Assembly (NCBI RefSeq): GCF_027943255.1 | Contig: NC_072892.1 | Location: 124,389,792 to 124,453,791 of the forward strand | DNA: 64,000 nt | Direction of reading: 5' to 3' | From: Anastrepha obliqua | Taxonomy: Eukaryota; Arthropoda; Insecta; Diptera; Tephritidae | Shown here: one piece after another, positions 1 through 11,390 of the stretch | Numbering within the stretch: the first letter of the stretch is position 1 | How the letters are laid out: the number at the start of each line of letters is the position of its first letter | Made by a program: the position numbers and the translations under genes | The notes under the pieces: model-generated | Database searches by the model: none | What the model was told of the DNA's origin: nothing | What the model saw: only the letters and a program-made list of their open reading frames with translations

Positions 1-129
1 AACAGCACATATCTAGTTAGTTTTGAATCCGAATCCAATTTCAGGGTCATGAAGTTAAAAATTATAGTGCACCTTTTTGGGTATACTGCGTTTGTGTAGG
101 ATTTTTTAAGAGCTTGGGGGCTTTAAATG

Positions 130-1350
130 ATAATTAGTAGGTAGGTGAAATGGTTGAAGTGCCAGTCTGGCACTCCTCAAGTAGCTCTAAAGCAGCGTTT
201 TGATACCATTATGAGACCTCCAACAGGCAGATATCTGCAACCAACCAAAGCATTTGATGTAATGGAGAAGATTGATGGGATTTAGGTTGGCGTACTGCCC
301 CAGGCTGTCAAAGAAAGGAGCAACCAGGGGCATTAATCGTCTAGCTGCCAAATCCGGACATTTATAGGGAAAATGTTGAACAGTCTCCTTCTGTGAAAGA
401 TCCCCACAGCTTCTGCAATGTGGGTTAAATGGTAACCCTAGCTTTTCAGCGTGAGTGCGGATCGTCCAGTGACCGGTAAACACAGCTACGAGTTTGGAAA
501 TTGAATGGCGAGGAGTCCAAAGGACTTTCTGAGTCTTCCGTATATTGTACTGGGGCTAAAGAATTTTCGAAATAGCACACGAAGAAATGGAGCTCCATCT
601 TTTCTGCGCTTTCCTGGGAAATAATTTATACAGTTCCCCTTTAACAACTCTCAAGGGGATGCCGATGCCCAGGTAGGAGGCACCATGGCGTCGTCAGAGC
701 CTTGGTCCCGGCTTGACTATCGGAGAAAATGTTAATATCTCCCTCGCTCCCGCGTTCCCTAAACATTTTGCACTGCCAATAGCAGTATTCGGCAGTTTAA
801 AGGAAATATATATTATCTATTGGCTGATTTACAGGAAACCCTTGCTCCGACTCCCGATTCCATCTTGGAACCGTCAGAGGTGCAAGCTTCAGTGCAGATT
901 TTCCCCTCCATCCAATCCTGCCTATTTCGGACATAGATTTGCAGCCTGGCCTTCTTTACCCGATTTTCAGTGAGTAGCTTCCCATGGAGTTTGGAGTCAA
1001 GTATAACTTCAATATACCTAACTTTAGATGGGAGCGAGAGAACGTGGTTGTTTAATTTGGGTAGTCGAAAGGGTGGAGGTTTATATTTTCTGATAAATAG
1101 CACCAGCTCAGTTTTGTCAGAGTTGACTAGAAGGCCGCAAGTGGCGACACGATATTTTAATCTGGTAGATAATTTCATGGACTATTTCATGGCCAGGGCC
1201 ATTTCTTGTCTAGAAAGATTGTTTATCGACCTTTTCTGGCTTAACTTGTTGTTCCTTGGAGGTTTTCTTATTTCACCCCTACCATCCATTTATGGAAGGT
1301 ATCCCCCTATCCACCACCTGGGAACGCTCTCGCTCGAGGGTTGTCTTTTT
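130..1350 (-). mobile_element. Degraded non-LTR retrotransposon (RT, RNase H and C-terminal zinc-knuckle fragments)
   Basis: On the minus strand about 1178-930 reads as the end of a reverse transcriptase (LVNSDKTELVLF, then VRYIEVILDSKL) and runs straight into an RNase H start (TSDGSKMESGVGA). Positions 700-187 read as the C-terminal region, with FTGHWTIRTHAEKLG followed by a CRSC...H...C knuckle. The gap between RT thumb and RNase H, plus stops and shifts, show a deleted dead copy. Related C-terminal pieces lie at 12.2 kb, 38.9 kb and 46.5 kb, so this is a multicopy family. The clade was not determined. Confidence 0.75.
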
Positions 1351-1463
1351 TAAAAGAAGTATAATACTATTTTTTTATACAAATCCCAGTAAATATATAT
1401 AAGTAAATATAAGGTAACTATCGAATAAAAACAAACAAAATAAGTTTATCAATTTTTTCTTAA

Positions 1464-2131
1464 GGGGTAACACCACTGTACACGCGTAAAATTTTTGTAG
1501 AGAAGGAAAGGGGAAACAATCACTCTGATTTGGGAAGTTATTACTTATATACTAAAATACAAAACTACAAAGTTTGATCGAAAAATTTTACAAAATGGCG
1601 GCATTGGAGACATTTTTGTAATGTGGTTTCTCTTGAAGGAGCTCCGCGGCACGCAGCACAGAGGGTGCAAATTTTAATCTGGAACAAAGAAACATTTTTT
1701 TTCTTAATCTAGAAATGTGGAATTAGCAAGCATTTGAAGGAAAAAACTCTATTTTGGACTAAAAAAACGGCACTTAAATAATTATAACAATCGTTTAAAT
1801 TAATCTATCGAAAATCCCTACGCTCTTCTCTTAAGAAAGTTATTATACAGACGTAGTGAAAAACCTGATTAAAAATATTTAAAATTGTTTGAGTTATGCT
1901 GCGTTCCAATTTCAGAAAACGTGTTTTGAGAAAAACGCGTTTAAAGTTTGGAAATTTGGAGAAGTCGTTAGGTAGAAGTCACTAACGCTTGGTTAAAAGC
2001 TTAAAATATTTATGAAATAGACTTCGGTAACGTATAAAACTTTTTGTTCAGTATTTTAAAAGGTTCAAAGAATTTTTTAAGCTTATAAAAAAAAAATCAA
2101 TTTTTTGAAATTTCTACAGTGGTGTTACCCC
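1464..2131. mobile_element. TTAA-flanked MITE with GGGGTAACACCACTGTA termini
   Basis: The sequence starts GGGGTAACACCACTGTA and ends with its exact reverse complement. It is bounded by TTAA at 1460-1463 and 2132-2135. Apart from stray short frames it has no coding content, so it is a 668-bp non-autonomous element. TTAA target sites are typical of piggyBac-type transposases. It carries GAGAAAAACGCGTTTAAAG at about 1930, a motif repeated in the nested elements at 24.3-25.7 kb. Confidence 0.8.
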
Positions 2132-2135
2132 TTAA

Positions 2136-2952
2136 ATTCCGGTCACGAAATGTTATCTTCATTTACTCCTTGAATACTGGAACTATCCCGGGCTATACTG
2201 GAAGGAATGTAGTATCTGCGGTTCAAGGATAGCGTATACGAGTTTCTATGAATGTATCTCTAACAAAACGAAATTTTAGCACACCTACATATTTGTGTCA
2301 ATTGGTTCTCAGTAGTACAGAAAAATAGTTGCACCAAAAGAAATCAACGTCGGACCATAGACTGATTAAACAAATTGATTTTCAATGTGTAGATATTGTC
2401 ATTTAGTCTCATAGCCGGAGTAAAATTGATTTTCTACTCTCTATTAACGTTTACAAGGTGTGATTTTTCTCAAATGGAAAAGTCCATAGTTTTAAGCCGA
2501 AACTAAGTGGTCATGGTTGTTATAAGTAGGTTTGTTTTTTCAGAGCTCTGAGTTTCATTATGTGTCTTCTTGAAACCTTTGCATTTTAGAAGAAGGAACT
2601 ATAAGCCATCGGATGTGGTATTCCGGGATCTGCTAACCTTTTTGTCTCGCTCTTTGCAAATTTTAATACATTTCGATGCTCCTCAGGCAATCAACAATTC
2701 AAAATGCGGTCGCATAATATAATTTTTAGTATGCAGATGAGTGTAATAAAATTTAAAACCTCGTCTAAAAATAAAGATTTAAAGATAGCTTTAGAAGTGA
2801 ATATCTACCCACAATTGAATTAAAGTCCCGAAACTAAAGCTATGTGCAATAGAAGCCCGCTTACGATTTGTGGAACAGAGTGAGGGCGCCTAGCGCACCG
2901 TTTAGGGTTTTCAACTGTTCGGAAACGTTCAAGTGGGCAGCAGTAGACGTAA
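2136..2952. other. Unassigned AT-rich intergenic sequence
   Basis: No open frame, RNA signature or inverted-repeat boundary could be supported here. Confidence 0.6.
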
Positions 2953-3050
2953 TATTGGGTTGGGGAATAAGTTTTACACATCTAATACATCTATTTAAAC
3001 AAACAACAATAATTATATCAATAAGTTGATTAATTACATATACGTCGTTG

Positions 3051-3758
3051 CAGGCCCAACGAGGGGGGCGGGTACTTTTTACCCCGGGCCCGGACTCGAG
3101 GGTAATTCCAAGAAATTTCCTGCTTGAAAAAATATAGTAAATAATACTTCTACCAGAGTTCCGTCACAGACTTTTTTTGGTGTCACCATATCGAATGTTA
3201 TGATCACGATTACGAAGAATAAATATGTATAATATGGTGATACAAAAGTGTATATTATTGAGCTCTTATTAAAATGGAACATTTTATGCTTCTGATTTAT
3301 AAGGTAATTAATAATTATAGTGATGATCAGATTAAATTTAGATAATTGTATTTTAAATGAAGACCAATTTTGAAACGCAGTTATTCTTCAAAGCAATTTG
3401 TCCTTACGTTGATAAAGAATTAAATGTAGAGTTAGAAATAATACTTTTTATAGATTAGAAATTTTCGATATTTCACTGGGTATGTTATTATATAAATAAT
3501 TTTTTAAATTCGTTTCCCCAGCCAATTTCACACTTTTATTTTATTTTTTTATGTTTCGGCAACTACTGCGTTTTTTATTTCAGATCTGCTGAAGAGTTTT
3601 CTAAAATTCATTTTAATCAATATTTCTTAATTAATTCTATCAAAAATTTTATCAATGAGTTTTTCAATGTTTAAATGTTATATCGCTATAACATAATACT
3701 CATTTTGATAAATAAAAAAAATTTCAAGGGGGGCCCGAATACTCTCTCCACGGCCCTG
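3051..3758. mobile_element. hAT-like non-autonomous insertion inside the mariner copy
   Basis: The left end reads CAGGCCCAACG and the right end is the complement of CAGGGCCGTGG, the CAGGG-type ends common in hAT elements. The eight bases before it (CGTCGTTG) and after it (CGGCGTTG) match at seven of eight positions, as expected of an aged 8-bp hAT target duplication. GC-rich ends surround an AT-rich core with no transposase. Confidence 0.6.
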
Positions 3759-4552
3759 CGGCGTTGCTCTTCCTACCTCTCGACCAATTTATTGATGTCA
3801 CTCCGCCGAGCGAGTTTTTAAAGTCCTCTTTGTTATCGAAGACCCTTCATATAGTTTGACAGGGAGCGGAAAAGATGCTAATCGATTGGTGCAAGGTCCG
3901 GAGAATACGGCGAATGCTGAAGGACCTCCCATTCGAGCTCTTGGAGTGCGGCTTTGACGACTTGTGGTTTGACCATGTCGATCAGGTCTTTTCAGTCGAA
4001 TAGCCTAATTTACGCGGTGTAGCTGAGCAATGCAGAGCTCCTTGTTGACCGTGGCATTCGTTTTGAGCATTTTCCAGTGCACCATGCCCTCCCAGGCCCT
4101 CCAAACAAATATCATGATCTTCTTTGGATAAAGATCCGGCTTGATTTTTGACTTTGGGGTATCTCCTGGATCTACCTACTCCTTTCTTTGCTGTACCATT
4201 TCTCATCTACTGTTTATGACTGCGTGTTGCTCAATGGCAAGCGAGATGTTGAAGACGACTTTCTTTGTTTTTTCGTTGAACTCGTGCGGCACTCATGCTC
4301 CCATCGAATTCGGAATGTCTTCCATCGACGTCAAAATTGCAATTTTTGAACTTTGCAAACAGTTCGTGCTGTAGACTCGCCTTCCGTGCTGTGACACCGT
4401 CTCCATACACGTAGCAAATGTCCCGGCCTACTGCGGCAGCTTTTTGACCTCGAAAAGAAGAGCAGGTGTCGAAAATGTTGATTTTTTCCAGGGTATTCCA
4501 TTTCTAAGCCTCAAAACTAATAAACAATTAAATAATTGAAAAATATAATTAA

Positions 4553-5040
4553 GGGGTTAGGCGTGATCAGAGGCCCGAAAAAATTATGATTTTTAATATT
4601 TTTTTGTTTTTTGCTAGTCAATTGATTTATTTTACAAAAATAAAATCATAACATTAATACATCATGTTTCAACTTTACTTTAGCAAAATTCCAAAAACAA
4701 AAAATCGACAATTCATTGTTTAAAAAAAATTGAAATTTTTTGAGAAAAAAAATCCTTCGATCAGGTACGAGTTCTTGATGTTTTTCAAAGCAGTATACAT
4801 TTTATTGAAATCTAGCAAGCGGTTTTTAAGTTGATCATAAGTTCAAAAAAAGTATTTAGTTTGAGCATTTAAAATTTTGCTATCGATTCCGGAGCGCCCG
4901 AGCGCCCTTTGTTAATTGTTGAATAACTCGAAAAGTATTTCTCGGATTCACTTCAAATTTTCACACAATATTATATTAAAGAAGAAAAAGCAAATAGCAA
5001 AATATCCAATTTTTTTAAAATTTTGACTACCCCTAACCCC
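4553..5040. mobile_element. TTAA-flanked MITE with GGGGTTAGG termini, inside the mariner copy
   Basis: It is bounded by TTAA at 4549-4552 and 5041-5044. The ends GGGGTTAGGCGT and ACCCCTAACCCC are inverted repeats. There is no coding sequence. Its right half (CTCGAAAAGTATTTCTCGGA, then TTTTCACACAATATTA) resembles a stretch of the 24.3-kb element (TTTTGCACACATC), pointing to a shared superfamily. Confidence 0.7.
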
Positions 5041-5167
5041 TTAAAATAGTTTTATAGAACCGACAAAGTTCTATCGAACCCCTTCTTATCCTTGCCAAAC
5101 AGCAAACAAATCGTTGTAAAATAAGAAAAAATATAAAAACGCTATGAACTTATTCCCCAACCCAATA

Positions 5168-6144
5168 GCAAATATCATTTAAAAAAACTGAGTTCCACGA
5201 AGCCGAAATTTTTTTATTTCCACTTGGTAAGATTCATGTAACGACTCATTTGAATTTATAGTCGGCCGAGAACTATCTTCCGCTTTAAGAAAAAAGTGTG
5301 ATGATTGTAAATTTCTATTCATTTAAGAAAGTGTCCGCAGATAAAGATGCGTAAAAAATAATCTCACATCAAAAAAATACCATAAATATGAATATAGCAT
5401 CACTTTAGAGGCTTTCGCCTTCCTGGTGGTCGCCTAAACTTCAGAACTGAGAAAAGCAAGCCATCTGCAGCCGTCTTGTTGCCGATAAAGGTGGTATGAA
5501 TTTTTGACTAAAATAGTTTGCACTTGTCTTGATCCAGCCAATTACATACAACGAGTCTGGTGAACGGCGATGGGGAGGTGCTGTTGCAATTTTTAATATG
5601 ATTATCTCATTTACTCCAAATTGAGATCGTCTTAAAGTAACTGCCGTTACATTTCAGCATATTGTAGTGACTCTCTGGCGGTTTTTAGATATACACTCAT
5701 AAGGAAAATTTGAGACATTTTAATTGCATGTTTGTTGTTAATTTTTTTATGTTTACTTTCGTTTATTTTAATATATTTCATTAAATACTTAACACAATAT
5801 TTTTAGTTTTCCAACATAGGGGGCAAAGGAGCAATAAGCACACGTACACGTACATATGTAAGTATTTAATACCAGCGTGAGAGTGCACACACAAGTGTGT
5901 CACTCTCAGGTGGCGTTGTACATTTGTAGGTAGTATTTATGTAACTGTGGAGTCATTATGAGAGTATCTTTGCATGTTTTTGCATTTATTTGTTTTCAAA
6001 TATATATGTATTTATACCGTTGGTAAACGTAGAGGGGTTTGGGTGGGTGGAATTAACTGTATACTATGTGCATATGCCAACAAAAAAAAAACTCCAACAA
6101 AAATACTAGCTATTTTTTTAACATCATCTCAAAAAGAGCTTAAC
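5168..6144. other. Intergenic region, 3' flank of the dipeptidase-like gene
   Basis: AT-rich with short (AC)n/(GT)n runs near 5840-5910. No gene is supported. The last 100 bases probably contain the 3' UTR of the minus-strand gene ending at 6145. Confidence 0.5.
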
Positions 6145-7810
6145 TTATGTCTCAGGATAGCGGCAATATGAAGTACTCTCCACCAATTCACGCGGTATCC
6201 AGTCCTCGTATAAGGGCAAGCGATTCTTCAGTGTCTCCACTTCACGCAGAATGCGAACAACATTGCCACCTATCAACTTTTTGATGGCGGCATTGCCCCA
6301 AACACGATCGCGTGCCAACTCAGCGAGAAGAAAAGCATAACTCTTGGGCGCACCACCCAGTCCAATATGATCAACGCCGGCTACCTTGCGTACATAGTTG
6401 ATGGCGTTGATAGCTTCGCGTACAGAGAAGCGACGTTCATCACACCGTTCCAAATTCAGCATAATAACGCCACCATTATCCGACAGCAAGCTGGCGAGAC
6501 AATGCATCCGCACAAGTGGGAAAAGATGTAAGGCAACATATTAATGGAAATCGTGGAAGGCACTTACCTTAGGACACGATCGGGTATAGAGGCTACGCTT
6601 GAACTATTGCAAACTGAAATCGGTACAGCGTTTAAAAGCAAAACGGGCGCTTTAGCGGTGTGCAAAGTGGTCACCATAGCCGCCTCTGACAATTGTGAAA
6701 TCTCAATAAGCATGCCCAATCTGTTCATCTCGTACAGTACCGTCTGAAAGTGAACGCCTATGTACGTGCATACTAAAGTTACCAACTAGTTAAGTGCAGA
6801 CAAACCTTTCCAAACTCATTGATAGAGTGTGTTGCGTTTTCTTCGAATAAGTAGTCGTGACTACGTATGCAGGCAGCTGCCCAGGGTGTTGTACATTCCA
6901 AGCTGGTAATCGATACAAAACGTGTGCCCAGCAAATACATTGAACGCAGTACTGCCAGACTGGCACCCAACGTATGGCCACCACCAAGACCCAACATTAC
7001 GGCTATTTCACCTCGGATATGCGTCTGTTCCATTTCGTCTGCGGAGAGCACAATGTGCAAAGCATCCGTATTTGCTGTAATTCGACGTGCCTCATCGATG
7101 CCCTCCAGCGCCAACTGCACTGCATCCAAATACTGCGCACCACACGGCACTGAAATTGGCCAGAATACTGCGCCTACATGATTGCGACGCACCTCGCTTA
7201 GCATACTACTGCTGCGGTTGACAACATCACGCATGGGTGGCTGCCAAGAGGAGCCTTCAATTAGCGGCGATTCGGCCAGCAAGCGGCGTATAAAGGCGAG
7301 CCGCGCCTCCAGCAATGAGGAAGAACGCAACTGCAGCGCCAATGGAATGCCACCTGCCATGGCTATGCACACCAGCATTATACCGAGCACAACTATCAGT
7401 CGGCGACTACGCGTCGATCGGCTTGGCTCACTGCCCGCATCGCTGCACGCGCTCATTTTATAAGTGGCGGCAGCTATAGCGCCATTCTTTAATTTCTCAC
7501 TGCCTAGTTTCGTAATCTCTGGCGGTAGTTCAATGTCCGCGATCTCTGTGAAGACAAAACATTGCTGCTTGCAATGTGGTTGATGCTCGTGTGATGGCGG
7601 CTGAAGCTCGTGCGGGTGTGCGAGTTGTGCAGGCGGTGGTGGTGGTGGTGGTGCAGGATTAAGTAGGGTGGTGAGTGCAACTTGCTGATGTTGTTGATGG
7701 TGCTGATGGTGCTGGTGCTGATGCTGATGCTGTGGATACTGATGCTGCTGATGATGGTGTATGGCGGCAGCGCATACTTCTATATATTCACGATTTGGCA
7801 CTGGATTCAT
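6145..7810 (-). CDS. Membrane-dipeptidase-family (M19) protein lacking all zinc ligands; putative pseudoenzyme
   Basis: Three exons on the minus strand, 7810-6806, 6743-6568 and 6490-6145, join through donors GTTTGT and GTAAGT and two CAG acceptors to give about 508 residues. The N-terminus is cytoplasmic-looking and rich in His/Gln (residues 18-43), then has a seven-proline run. A membrane segment lies at about 138-160, so it is a type II anchored protein. The rest follows the renal dipeptidase fold: a GAVFWPISVPCGAQ block, GGGHTLGASLAVLR, YEMNRLGML and VDHIGLGG. Compared with active family members, the His-x-Asp pair (normally GHNDLPW) is GSSWQPP. The bridging Glu in VEGGH is Gly, the His in LAHVS is Gln, the His in FSHSS is Asn, and the Asp in GGDFDG is Ala. 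The frame is open with clean splice sites, so this looks like a retained non-catalytic paralogue rather than a decayed gene. A binding or regulatory role is inference. Confidence 0.85.
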
Positions 7811-8525
7811 GCTACTGCCATTGATTGGGCGACTAGGTTAGAATATTGCAATTAAATTATTTTAGACGACTGTAAGCAATAAGCATTCAGTTACTCAGCA
7901 CGTACTTTTGGCTCTGGAAGTTTCAATTTTAGTTTTATTAGCAAATTTAATTGGTTATTTACCAACAAGTGAAATAAATCCAGGAGCACTTACCTACACT
8001 TTTTGATATGAAGAAAAAGCTTTATTGATTTTTCATCTGACAAATGTCCTGCTCCTGCGCAATGGAGAGACGCGTGAAGTATTTGCAAACGGACAAATAC
8101 AGCTTTTCGTCATTTTGTATGGAGCTTGGAAATTGTTTAGAAACCTTGAAAATTTGCTTTGTACACTAGCACTCTACCGACTTTTAAAATGGCATACGAA
8201 ACGAAGAGATGCTTGAAAAAAATGCATTAACAGTGAAAAATCTATCGATTTTACAAATCATAGGCCAAGACTTGCTATTAATTAACTCATACATAAAATT
8301 TGTTTAAAATTTTTTGCATACTTTGCAAAGATCAACTTCCAACCGTTGGAATTAGTTGTTCCGTTTCAGTTCCATTTCATTCTCTAAATATGTTCAATAG
8401 AACTTCGGCGCCATTGTGAATAAATACTCAAGGCAAGAACAAGAAAAGGCAAACATCTGTTGTAAACAAACCATTGCACGTGCATTTTTATACCCAAGTG
8501 TATTTATTTCTTATTATTTTATAAA
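7811..8525. promoter_or_regulatory. Divergent intergenic/promoter region between the M19-like gene and RRP7
   Basis: The 715 bases separate two start codons in head-to-head orientation. TATCGATT at 8243-8250 matches seven of eight bases of the Drosophila DRE (TATCGATA), a housekeeping promoter motif, and lies about 280 bases upstream of the RRP7 start. No TATA box is obvious. The short frames here are not convincing genes. Confidence 0.4.
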
Positions 8526-9394
8526 ATGCCCGAAATCGAAGGCTATAAAGGTAATTAATAACTACAAACAAACCAAACCGTGCAAGTACAAAACTGAGAT
8601 TAAATTTTCTTTTAGTGGTACCCCTCCGTCTCACTGCGGACCGGCCTCTGGAGCTCTGTCCACAGATTTTCATGCGCGAACACTTCATACGTCTAGAAGA
8701 CGTAAACAAACCAAAAGGACGTACGCTCTTCTTACTCAACGTGCCACCTTATGTGACAGAACAAAGTCTGAGTGTGTTCTTTCGCAAAAGTGTAGATGTA
8801 CCGAATAAAGTTAGCTTCGCTGAGCGACCAGGGCGAAACGAAAGCGAAATATGGCAACAAAACAATATACCGTTTAGCAGCTCGACGGTGCCATTTAAAT
8901 TCAAAGTAGCTTATATAGTATTTCAGAAAAGTACAGGCGTTCAACGTGCTTTGGAAGTGAAAAGCATTGACTTGTTTAACACGGATGGCAGCAGTGTGCT
9001 AGAATCGGGTATGGAATTGTGGCACACAGAGTACAATAAACGTTTACTGGATGAGATAGAAGAGCAAGCACGCATTGACAAGTATATGGAAGCTTATGAT
9101 GAACGTGAGAAAAATGCTTTGGAAGCGGCTAAAAATTCAAAGGCAGACGCGGATGGTTGGGTGACTGTTGGCAAACAAGGACGCGATGCCGGCTTTGAGC
9201 AGAAAGAGTCTGTAATAGGACGCTTGGAAGAGAAGATAGCGAAAGGCAAGAAAAAGAAGGAATTAGAAAACTTTTACACATTTCAAATACGCGAATCTAA
9301 GATGAAGAACATAATTGAACTGCGCAAGAAATTCGAAGAAGACAAGCAAAAAATTGAAGCACTGAAAAAGACGCGGCGTTTTAGACCATTTTAA
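8526..9394 (+). CDS. RRP7: Ribosomal RNA-processing protein 7 (RRP7A homologue)
   Basis: RRP7 is a nucleolar factor of the small-subunit processome, needed for 18S rRNA maturation. Exon 1 (8526-8550, reading MPEIEGYK) splices at GTAATT to a TTTTAG acceptor, and exon 2 runs 8616-9394, giving 267 residues, close to the human length. GYKVVPLRL near the N-terminus and RTLFLLNVPPYVTEQSL mark the RRM-like RRP7 domain, at about residues 40-150. The C-terminal block FYTFQIRESK...LRKKFEEDK, ending RRFRPF, is the conserved RRP7 tail. The first exon is only 25 bases, so the start rests on the family's short GYK-containing N-terminus. The gene is tail to tail with INTS15, with 101 bases between stop codons. 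Confidence 0.93.
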
Positions 9395-9409
9395 TATTGA
9401 TGAAGAGCT

Positions 9410-9415
9410 AATAAA
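9410..9415 (+). terminator. Polyadenylation signal AATAAA of RRP7
   Basis: It lies 16 bases after the RRP7 stop. A second AATAAA at 9459-9464 could serve instead and would make the RRP7 3' UTR overlap that of INTS15. Confidence 0.6.
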
Positions 9416-9443
9416 ATTAAAATGTAGGTGTTATTTTTTAATT

Positions 9444-9449
9444 TTTATT
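9444..9449 (-). terminator. Polyadenylation signal AATAAA of the INTS15 homologue
   Basis: TTTATT on the plus strand reads AATAAA on the minus strand, 47 bases past the INTS15 stop and between the two plus-strand signals. Convergent transcript ends therefore overlap or nearly do. Confidence 0.55.
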
Positions 9450-9495
9450 TGTAAGTGAAATAAATTACATAAATTATAGCTTAAACCTAAGTTAC

Positions 9496-10667
9496 TCAGA
9501 CGTTTTTATTAGCTTTTATAACTATATCCATAAGCGAATGGGAAGGAAGCGTTTCTAACACACACAAGAGTTGTGGTATATTTCCGTACATACAATTGGC
9601 TGAAATTGGCACCTGCACTGCTTGTGCCAGACGCTCCATACTCTTTTGATAGGCTGCATCTTTCGCAGGGTCTACCTTATCAGCCAACAAGCGTGCTACA
9701 TAAGCTTGCAGAGGTCCTACAATTTGTGCCAGATGTTGTGCGTTCAAGGCTGTCGGCGGGCCCGAGTTAACTATCTGCAACATAGTTTGCAACAGCCATA
9801 CATGTAAATTACTATAAGTTGAACGATTCGAGAACAAGGGTGCCAGCACTACCCAACGTATTAGCCCAGCCAAAGGTGTAACAACAGGCATTGCAATAGC
9901 ACCACTCGGCAACGCCAAAGGCTGCTGAGACGCCAAACACAAGGAAGAGTTTTCACTTATCCATTCCGTGAACACGTCTAACAAAGCATCGGGTGGTGGG
10001 GTCAACGCACCTGTTTGATCAGTCATATACAATTCTGCTACGGCAGTCATAAGATTAGCTGCAAAGTGTGGTGCAACCATAGGCAGCTGTTTGAATTGCT
10101 CCGAGGTTTTTCGTGAAAATGTTATAAAATCACTGACTAAACTCTGTGCCACTTCCAAACTTGGTTGACTCGTGCAACCTACTTGTTGCATCCAAGTACC
10201 TGCCGATGAAAGGAGAGGAGCTACCGATCCAGAAACTCCGGTGCTAATTAAGCGACACAATATTTTAGAACGTTGCGGCGTGAGGTTGCTGCCAAAGAGA
10301 GAAAGAAACACAACATTTCGTGTAGCATCCGGTCCCGGCTGAGAAAAAAACTCAATCAGAACGAGTATAAGTTGAAACTCTTGAAAAGAGTTCATTTGCG
10401 TCCCACTAAATGTTTGACCTTTGCGAACATCCAATGCGTCCTTAGGACGCTCCATAAACACAAACTCTGAGATAAGTTGAATGGCGAAATTTTGTTTACT
10501 GCGACTCACAACTATGCTCTCTGAAAATGAAGAAATTAAAGCGTAGAATAAATATAATTTGCATTGATTTGTGAACAACGTCCTCTACCTATACGTGGCA
10601 GCGCTTCTTTTGCACAAGCCGGGAAATCCAGCTTACGCAAATTGTGTTTGAAATCTGCTTGCGACAT
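9496..10667 (-). CDS. INTS15: Integrator complex subunit 15 homologue (C7orf26 family)
   Basis: The product belongs to the C7orf26/INTS15 family, a subunit of the nuclear Integrator complex that processes snRNA 3' ends and attenuates Pol II transcription. Exon 1 (10667-10589, MSQADFKHNLRKLDFPACAK) and exon 2 (10520-9496) join at GTAGAG / TTTTCAG with phase 1, giving 367 residues. Family landmarks are LISEFVF, MNSFQEFQL, FLSLFGSNLTPQRSKIL, PLAGLIRWVVLAPL and, near the end, SMERLAQAVQVPISAN. It lacks the proline-rich tail of the longer vertebrate protein. No membrane segment or known catalytic motif is visible; it is probably helical throughout. The start is set by the LRK.D...A.EALPRI segment matching the family N-terminus. 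Confidence 0.9.
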
Positions 10668-11390
10668 GTTGACTCCTTAGGCGCATTAAAAACAATTTGT
10701 TTATCTGTCATCCAAAAAATTAAAACTTTTTGAATTGTCAAAGCCGGAAAGTGAGGAGCTTATGTATATCGATTGTAAGCACAACTAGGTTCGTTCGATT
10801 ACTTTCTCATCAATAATTTTTGTACAAGTAATCGAAATTGTATGGAATCCACTTAAGAAATGTTTGTAATAAAATTATACTAATTTTCATTACTACTTCA
10901 TACGCATTTTTATTTTTTTAGAAGCAATCAACATATCAAAACACATAAATAAGCTAAACATTTTGAAATACAAATTTTTAAATATGAAATAAAACTAATA
11001 TAGCACAATGCTACAGACACGTCCATAATAATAAGATAATTTAACATTGTTGCATCTATAATGCGGACACTAAATTGAACAATGTGTATCTTGTGCTAGT
11101 TATCATAATAGGCAGACGTGAAATTAGTATTGGCGCATAATCAAAGCAAAGTCTGTAACTTAAAAAAATTTAATCAATTAGTTTCGCTTCTTAATTTAGT
11201 TTTTTATATCATAAAATTTTATGAAAGCTAAATTTCTTCAATACAACTGAATTTTTGAAACTATGTTGTTAATTTACATAGTTTCATTCAACATGAATAA
11301 TCCAGCACTCCAATACTGTATTATGGTAGAATTACAATTTTCCTTTAATAAAATATGTTGTTTTTATTAAAGAATAAACTTATTCAAACT
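10668..11390. promoter_or_regulatory. Upstream region of INTS15
   Basis: TATCGATT at 10767-10774 is a seven-of-eight DRE match 100 bases upstream of the INTS15 ATG, mirroring the site before RRP7. The remainder is AT-rich with no supported gene. Confidence 0.4.

Larger units (their letters stand above)
2955..5165 (-). mobile_element. mariner-like (DD34D type) element interrupted by two insertions
   Basis: The ends TTGGGTTGGGGAATAAGTT (2955) and its near-complement (to 5165) are flanked by TA on both sides. Between them the minus strand gives broken mariner transposase pieces: KKIMIFVWRAWEG, NKELCIAQL, and a YSPDLAP-like block reached through frame changes near 3900. Two unrelated elements sit inside (3051-3758 and 4553-5040). 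Without them about 1.0 kb remains, so the copy is also internally deleted and certainly inactive. Confidence 0.75.

Noticed and set aside
3060..3110. Polylinker-like GGGCCCGG...CTCGAG sequence suggesting vector contamination
   Set aside because: It is the GC-rich end of an hAT-like insertion with CAG...CTG termini and an 8-bp duplication; the order of sites does not match a standard cloning polylinker.
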